From contig NZ_JAMLIX010000002.1 of assembly GCF_023953965.1 (NCBI RefSeq), forward strand, positions 558,001 to 622,000: DNA of 64,000 nucleotides, in the 5' to 3' direction. A program made the position numbers and the translations under genes. Positions 59,127-64,000 of the stretch are shown here, in pieces; the first letter of the stretch is position 1, and every line of letters starts with the position of its first letter. The stretch is from Bosea sp. (in: a-proteobacteria). Lineage in GTDB: Bacteria; Pseudomonadota; Alphaproteobacteria; Rhizobiales; Beijerinckiaceae. Under the pieces are notes generated by a model. That model saw only the letters and a list, made by a program, of their open reading frames with translations, was not told the origin of the DNA and did not search any database.

Positions 59127-60491
59127 ATGGATTCGATGAAGGGCCTTGTCCGCACCACCGCTGCCGCCACGGTTTCGCTCGCCGCTCTCCTGGCGGCCGG
59201 AGCGGCTTCGGCGAGCTCCTTCTCCATCCGCAGCGGCCAGGGCGCCGAGGGGCTCGGCATGGCCTATGCGGGCGCGGCCGCGGGCGGCGTCGGCATGAGT
59301 TCGATGGCCTGGAACCCGGCGACCATCACCATGTTCCCCGGCCGCACCAGCCAGTGGAATTTCACCTATCTGCTGCCGCAGGGCGAATATAAGCCGACGA
59401 CGGGCACGCGCGTCATGACCTCGCCGGTGACCAGCGTGCCCAACACCGTGCTCGGCGGCAGTCCGCTCGGCACCGGCCCGATCGGCGGCGACGGCGCCTT
59501 CATCCCGGCCTCCTATTCCGCCTGGCAGCTCACCGACCGGTTCTGGATCGGCCTGACGACCGGCGCGCCCTTCGGCATGCGCTCCAAGGCCGACAACACC
59601 TTCCACGCCGCCCAGACCTATGGCCGCTCGGCCAAGGTGCGCTCGATCAACGTCTCCCCGACCATCGGCTATCAGGTCAATGACTGGCTCTCGATCGGCG
59701 CCGCGCTCCAGGTCCAGTATTTCAAGGCCGACCTGAAGCAGGCTACCGGCCTGAGGGCCACCGCCGGCAACGCGATCCTCGACGGCGACACCGTCGATTT
59801 CGGCTATCGCTTCGGTGTGAACCTCACCCCCTGGCAGGGCACCAACATCGGCATCGCCTATCGCTCCTCGATCCGGCAGACGCTCGAGGGCACGCTGGCG
59901 GGCACGCCGGGGCTTCCCCCCGTTCTGCCGGTCAAGGCGAACCTCAACCTGCCGGATTCGGTCGTCTTCGGCGTTTCGCAGGTCATCAACGAGCAGTGGC
60001 AGGCCCATCTCGGCGTCGAATGGACCAACTGGAGCCGCTTCCGCCGCATCCCGATCGTCAGCCGGATCAGCGGCCAGCCGCTCAGCAGCCTGAACTTCGT
60101 CTATGACGATTCGTGGTATTTCGCCGCCGGTGTCGAATACAAGTACAACCCCGACCTGACGCTGCGCGCCGGCGTCGGCTACGAGCTCTCGGCGGTCAAC
60201 GACACCAACCGCACGATCTATATCTCCGACAACGACCGGCTCTGGCTCTCGGCCGGCATGAGCTACAAGTTCTCGGAGAAGATCAATCTCGATCTCGGCT
60301 ACACCTATATCCACATCAACAAGGCGCGGGTGAACTACAACCCGGCGCATCCGCAGTTCAGCCCGGCCGCCCCGGTGATCTACTCCGCAGAGGCCAAGCC
60401 GCAGGTTCACGTCCTCTCGGCCGCGCTGACCTATCGCTGGGACAACCCGGCCGAGACGATTCCGGTGCAGCCGGTCGTGCGCAAATACTGA
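59127..60491 (+). CDS. OmpP1/FadL family outer membrane transporter
   Basis: A 454-residue outer-membrane beta-barrel for hydrophobic compounds such as long-chain fatty acids. A Sec signal peptide (TVSLAALLAAGAASA) is followed by the hatch-domain start SSFSIRSGQGAEGLGMAYAG and the conserved SSMAWNPATIT (NPA-type) motif. The barrel strands end YRWDNPAETIPVQPVVRKY. ATG 59136 is a second possible start. A clear terminator follows. PHA synthase next to it suggests a link to fatty-acid/polyester metabolism. Confidence 0.93.
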   Translation: MDSMKGLVRTTAAATVSLAALLAAGAASASSFSIRSGQGAEGLGMAYAGAAAGGVGMSSMAWNPATITMFPGRTSQWNFTYLLPQGEYKPTTGTRVMTSPVTSVPNTVLGGSPLGTGPIGGDGAFIPASYSAWQLTDRFWIGLTTGAPFGMRSKADNTFHAAQTYGRSAKVRSINVSPTIGYQVNDWLSIGAALQVQYFKADLKQATGLRATAGNAILDGDTVDFGYRFGVNLTPWQGTNIGIAYRSSIRQTLEGTLAGTPGLPPVLPVKANLNLPDSVVFGVSQVINEQWQAHLGVEWTNWSRFRRIPIVSRISGQPLSSLNFVYDDSWYFAAGVEYKYNPDLTLRAGVGYELSAVNDTNRTIYISDNDRLWLSAGMSYKFSEKINLDLGYTYIHINKARVNYNPAHPQFSPAAPVIYSAEAKPQVHVLSAALTYRWDNPAETIPVQPVVRKY

Positions 60492-60510
60492 GCTCGACCG
60501 CTGTCGCGTG

Positions 60511-60537
60511 AAAAGCCGGCCTTCGGGCCGGCTTTTT
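60511..60537 (+). terminator. Intrinsic terminator of the fadL-like gene
   Basis: AGCCGGCC (60514-60521) pairs with GGCCGGCT (60526-60533) around a TTCG tetraloop, flanked by A and T runs, so it can work in both directions. Confidence 0.93.
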
Positions 60538-60563
60538 CGTTGGCGGTGGCATGCGACAGCTCT

Positions 60564-60604
60564 GTCATTCCGGGTTCTTCGCTGACGCGAAGCCCCGCAA
60601 TGAC
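60564..60604 (+). repeat. Palindromic repeat (type A, one arm mutated)
   Basis: GTCATTCCGGG opens the repeat and CCCCGCAATGAC closes it, with one mismatch to the usual arm. It lies between the converging porin gene and phaC. Confidence 0.72.
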
Positions 60605-60616
60605 AAGGGTGGCGCC

Positions 60617-62419
60617 CTACGCCTTCACCTTCACATAGGTCCCGGGCGCATCGGCGAGCGGCTTGAGCTTGCCGTCTCCCGGCTCGCGTGCCGCCACCTT
60701 CTTCGGCGCCTGCGCCTCGAGCCAGGAAAACCAGTGCGGCCACCAGGAGCCGGGATGCTCCTGCGCCTTCGCCAGCCAGTCGACATAACGGCCGGTGGGT
60801 GGGCCGCCGGTCCAGTACTGATATTTCACCTTGGCCGGCGGGTTGACGACGCCGGCGATATGGCCGGAGCCGGCGACGACATGCTCGACCGGCCCGCCGA
60901 AGCATTGCGAGCCGTTGAAGACCGATTGGGCCGGCGCGATATGGTCCTCGCGCGTGGCGAGGTTGTAGACCGGGATGGTCACCTTCCCGAGGTCGAGCGT
61001 CTTGCCGCCGATCTGCATCTCGCCCTTGGAGAGCTTGTTGTCGAGATAGCAGTTGCGCAGATAGAAGGAATGGTTCGCCGCCGGCATCCGCGTCGAATCC
61101 GCGTTCCAGTAGAGCAGGTCGAAGGGCGTCGGCGTCTTGCCCTTGAGGTAGTTGTTGACGGCGTAGGACCAGATCAGGTCGTTGGGTCTGAGCATGTTGA
61201 AGGCGCCCGCCATGCGCGAGCCGTCGAGATAGCCGGTCCTGGCCATCTGCTCCTCGACCGCGCGGATCTGCTCCTCGTCGACGAAGACCGAGAGCTCGCC
61301 GGCCTGCGAGAAATCGACCTGGGTGGTGAAGAAGGTCGCGCTCTCGATCCTTTTGTCGCGGGTCGCCGCCATATAGGCGAGCGTCACGCCCAGAAGCGTG
61401 CCGCCGACGCAGTAGCCGATGGCCGAGACGCGCTTTTCCCCGGTCGCCTCCTCGATCGCCTCGAGCGCGGCGAAGATGCCCTCGCGCATGTAGCTCTCGA
61501 AATCCTTGGCGGCGTGGCGGGCATCCGGATTGACCCAGGAGATGCAGAACACGGTGAGCCCCTGCGCGACGCACCAGCGGATGAAGCTCTTCTCCGGGTT
61601 GAGGTCGAGGATATAGAACTTGTTGATCCAGGGGGGCACGATCAGGAGCGGCCGCTTCAGCACCTGCGGGGTTGCCGGCGCGTACTGGATCAGCTCGATG
61701 ATCTCGTCGCGGAAGATCACCTTGCCCGGCGTCGTGGCGATGTTGACGCCGACCTCGAAGGCGCCGTGGTCGGATTGTCGGATCTTCAGTTCGCCGCCGC
61801 CGGCCTCGACGTCCTCGGCGAGCATCTTCATGCCGCGCACGAGGTTCTCGCCGTTCTGCTGCAGCGTCTCGCGCAGCAGCTCCGGGTTGGTGGCGACGAA
61901 ATTGGTCGGCGCGAGGGCGCCTGCGATCTGCTTGATGTAGAAGCGGGCCTTCTCGCGCGTATGCGGGTCGAGGTCGTCGGCCTTGTCGACCATCGTCTCG
62001 GCCCAGCGCGAGCCGATCAGATAGGCCTGCTTGATGAAGTCGAAGGTCGGGTGGTTCGTCCAGTCGGGGTCCTTGAAGCGGGGATCGCGCTTGTCGGGCT
62101 CGGCGACGGGGGCGACCTCCTCGCCGCCGGCGCGCTTCAGCGCCGTGCTCCACAGGTTCATGAAGTCGCCGGTGAGCGAGGCCTGCGCCTCGATGATCTT
62201 GGCGGGATCGTTGACCCAGCGCTCGGCGACGCGGCCGAGCGTCTTGACCATGTCGCTCGCCTCGTCGGCCTGGCCGGTCTTGGCCTGCCCGCGTTCGAGC
62301 GGCTTGAGGTAGGCGGCGGTAACCTTGCCATATTCCTCGACGAGCCGGCCCATGTTCTGGGCGAACTGGTCGAAGTCGGGAGCGGCGGCCTTCGTCTTGT
62401 CGTCGCTGTTGCGGGTCAT
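60617..62419 (-). CDS. phaC: Class I polyhydroxyalkanoate synthase
   Basis: A 600-residue class I PHA synthase that polymerises (R)-3-hydroxyacyl-CoA at storage granules. The lipase-like box is IGYCVGGTLLG with catalytic Cys337; Asp492 lies in ATREDHIAP and His520 in GSGHIAGV. PWINKFYILDLNP, VCISW-like and WWPHWFSWLE segments are conserved. The N-terminal ~200 residues form the usual less conserved domain. It is monocistronic here and convergent with the porin gene. Confidence 0.96.
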   Translation of the reverse strand: MTRNSDDKTKAAAPDFDQFAQNMGRLVEEYGKVTAAYLKPLERGQAKTGQADEASDMVKTLGRVAERWVNDPAKIIEAQASLTGDFMNLWSTALKRAGGEEVAPVAEPDKRDPRFKDPDWTNHPTFDFIKQAYLIGSRWAETMVDKADDLDPHTREKARFYIKQIAGALAPTNFVATNPELLRETLQQNGENLVRGMKMLAEDVEAGGGELKIRQSDHGAFEVGVNIATTPGKVIFRDEIIELIQYAPATPQVLKRPLLIVPPWINKFYILDLNPEKSFIRWCVAQGLTVFCISWVNPDARHAAKDFESYMREGIFAALEAIEEATGEKRVSAIGYCVGGTLLGVTLAYMAATRDKRIESATFFTTQVDFSQAGELSVFVDEEQIRAVEEQMARTGYLDGSRMAGAFNMLRPNDLIWSYAVNNYLKGKTPTPFDLLYWNADSTRMPAANHSFYLRNCYLDNKLSKGEMQIGGKTLDLGKVTIPVYNLATREDHIAPAQSVFNGSQCFGGPVEHVVAGSGHIAGVVNPPAKVKYQYWTGGPPTGRYVDWLAKAQEHPGSWWPHWFSWLEAQAPKKVAAREPGDGKLKPLADAPGTYVKVKA

Positions 62420-62537
62420 GGTTTGGCCCTTTCCCCCCGATCGTTGCAGGATAGCGCATGGCGCTCCATTTTGATCCTATTAAGGACGCAGCCCCTGTGC
62501 TTTACCAAGTGAAATCGACGAACCGCTGGATGCCCCG

Positions 62538-62900
62538 ATGCCGATTGAAACCCCTGCGAAGAAGCCGCTCGTGACGGCGGTGCTGCTGGCGGTGGCCGGC
62601 ATGGCGCTCGCGGGCTGCGGGGCGAGCGAAGGCTTCAAGGGCGTCGCGGAGGCCGCCGGCATGGCGACCACCCCGCAGGAATCGAAGGGCTTCGTTCGGG
62701 AGGCCCGCCCGGCCGAGCTCGAATACATCCCCGTCGGCTCGAGCATCGCCCGCGACGCCCCGCGCAAGCCGGTCGGCGACTACAAGGCGATCGAGGCCGA
62801 GCTCGAGGCCAAGCGCAGCGCCAACGAGGCCGCCGGCAATACGGCCAAAGCGCTCGGCGCGACGCCGCCGCCCGCGCCGGCCGTCATCCCGCAGGACTGA
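62538..62900 (+). CDS. Small lipoprotein
   Basis: A 120-residue protein with a lipoprotein signal (VTAVLLAVAGMALAGC, lipobox LAGC near residue 27). A polar mature part follows, with FVREARPAELEYIPVGSSIA, then a helical Glu/Ala-rich segment and a Pro/Ala tail. Related uncharacterised lipoproteins precede the aminotransferase gene in several Rhizobiales. The function is not known. Confidence 0.78.
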   Translation: MPIETPAKKPLVTAVLLAVAGMALAGCGASEGFKGVAEAAGMATTPQESKGFVREARPAELEYIPVGSSIARDAPRKPVGDYKAIEAELEAKRSANEAAGNTAKALGATPPPAPAVIPQD

Positions 62901-63029
62901 AGATCGCAAGATATTGCGTCTTTTCCCCTGTCATGACGAAAGATGCGATGCTAAGCAGCCCCGGCGCAAGGATATGATCCGCGCTTAAATCGTGATGCCG
63001 GCTGGCGCCGGCCCTGGGACCTGTTCGAG

Positions 63030-64000
63030 ATGACCGATTTTCACCGTATCAAGCGCCTGCCGCCCTATGTTTTCGAACAGGTCAACAAGATCAAGGCCGC
63101 CGAGCGCGCCAAGGGCGTCGACATCGTCGATCTCGGCATGGGCAATCCCGACCTGCCGGCGCCGAAGCACGTCATCGAGAAGCTGGTCGAGACCGCCGGC
63201 AAGCCGCGCACCGACCGCTATTCCGCCTCGAAGGGCATCACCGGCCTGCGCCGCGCCCAGGCGAACTATTACGATCGCCGCTTCGGCGTGAAGCTGAACC
63301 CGGAGACCCAGGTCGTCGCCACGCTGGGCTCGAAGGAGGGCTTCGCCAACATGGCGCAGGCCATCACCGGGCCGGGCGATGTCGTGCTGGTGCCCAATCC
63401 GAGCTATCCGATCCACGCCTTCGGCTTCCTGATGGCGGGCGGCGTGATTCGCTCCGTCCCGGCCGAGCCGACGCCGGCGATGTTCCCGGCGCTGGAGCGG
63501 GCGATGATGCATTCGGTGCCCAAGCCCATCGCGCTCGTCACCTGCTACCCGGCGAACCCGACGGCCTATGTCGCCACGCTCGATTTCTACCGCGACCTCG
63601 TCGCCTTCGCGAAGAAGCACGAGATCATCCTGCTCTCCGACCTCGCCTATGCCGAGGTCTATTTCGACGAGGCGAACCCGCCGCCCTCGATGCTGCAGGT
63701 GCCCGGCGCGATCGATGTCGCGGTCGAGTTCACCTCGATGTCGAAGACCTTTTCGATGGCGGGCTGGCGCATGGGCTTCGCCGTCGGCAACGAGCGGCTG
63801 CTGGCGGCGCTCGCGCGGGTGAAGTCCTATCTCGACTACGGCGCCTATACGCCGATCCAGGTCGCGGCGGCGGCGGCGCTGAACGGCCCCGACGATTGCA
63901 TCCGCGAGATGCGCGAGACCTATCGCAAGCGCCGCGACGCGCTGGTCGAGAGCTTCGGCAAGGCCGGCTGGGAGTTTCCGGCGCCGGAGGCCTCGATGTT
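63030..64000 (+). CDS. Class I/II aminotransferase (LL-DAP aminotransferase/AlaC-like), cut by window end
   Basis: 323 codons are visible; the 3' end is outside the window. It has MTDFHRIKRLPPYVFEQVNK, DIVDLGMGNPDLPAPKHVIE, YSASKGITGLRRAQANYYDR, LGSKEGFANMAQAITGPGD and LSDLAYAEVYFDEAN, and the PLP lysine in VEFTSMSKTFSMAGWRMGF. Family members are annotated as LL-diaminopimelate or alanine/methionine-type aminotransferases. In Rhizobiales this gene commonly precedes homoserine dehydrogenase (hom), glpX and recJ, which would lie downstream. The exact reaction is uncertain. Confidence 0.9.
   Translation, partial: MTDFHRIKRLPPYVFEQVNKIKAAERAKGVDIVDLGMGNPDLPAPKHVIEKLVETAGKPRTDRYSASKGITGLRRAQANYYDRRFGVKLNPETQVVATLGSKEGFANMAQAITGPGDVVLVPNPSYPIHAFGFLMAGGVIRSVPAEPTPAMFPALERAMMHSVPKPIALVTCYPANPTAYVATLDFYRDLVAFAKKHEIILLSDLAYAEVYFDEANPPPSMLQVPGAIDVAVEFTSMSKTFSMAGWRMGFAVGNERLLAALARVKSYLDYGAYTPIQVAAAAALNGPDDCIREMRETYRKRRDALVESFGKAGWEFPAPEASM

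Noticed and set aside
1..64000. CRISPR array, rRNA operon, toxin-antitoxin or known defence system
   Set aside because: No regularly spaced repeats, rRNA-like sequence, or recognisable defence or toxin proteins were found, including in the guaA-linked element.

Overview
The window is a high-GC, gene-dense piece of an alphaproteobacterial chromosome. Gene order and protein style point to the Hyphomicrobiales (Rhizobiales), most like Bosea or a close relative. This is an inference from synteny (ribD-ribE-ribH-nusB-thiL-MFS-hppA; bamE with a divergent cytochrome bc1 chaperone, DUF177, plsX-fabH-ihfA-merR; ctaA with DUF2842; rplM-rpsI; speB; argC; guaA), not from a database search.

Layout. 1-6.8 kb: end of the riboflavin cluster, nusB, thiL, an MFS transporter and the proton-pumping pyrophosphatase hppA. 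7.0-12.4 kb: bamE, a bc1 chaperone, the DUF177-plsX-fabH-ihfA-merR block, then a guanidine exporter (sugE) behind a two-hairpin guanidine-II riboswitch. 12.4-13.4 kb: small genes and tRNA-Pro(GGG). 13.5-24 kb: an exopolysaccharide locus with a methyltransferase, polymerase/ligase-type membrane protein, initiating sugar-phosphate transferase, one glycosyltransferase, OPX export lipoprotein, GumC/Wzc-like co-polymerase, CelD-type acetyltransferase and polysaccharide deacetylase. 24-36.5 kb: core metabolism (ctaA, metY, an enoyl-CoA hydratase, rplM-rpsI, speB, argC, crcB with a fluoride riboswitch, an RsmB-type methylase, guaA).

36.5-46.6 kb is a foreign block directly downstream of guaA. It holds a tyrosine integrase with a cluster of arm-type repeats, an AlpA regulator, an 879-residue ParB-DUF932 fusion with a structured 5' leader, an XRE regulator with a tandem operator, two DUF2285-type genes (one frameshifted), a truncated glycerophosphodiesterase and a complete IS21-type element. 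No second attachment site was found. 46.6-55.5 kb is one nine-gene minus-strand operon: a three-subunit molybdenum hydroxylase, a branched-chain-amino-acid-type ABC importer and a CoxG-like protein. It faces a TetR gene across a region with three matching TGACCA...TGGTC(A) palindromes. 56.9-64 kb holds a TauE-type permease, an FAH-family hydrolase, a FadL porin, PHA synthase phaC, a small lipoprotein and the start of a class I aminotransferase.

Regulation is unusually visible. There are two textbook riboswitches, many intrinsic terminators, and, most interesting, what looks like a leaderless, arginine-rich leader peptide with a terminator/antiterminator switch in front of argC. If confirmed, this would be ribosome-mediated arginine attenuation in an alphaproteobacterium. 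Two families of palindromic intergenic repeats recur through the chromosomal parts.
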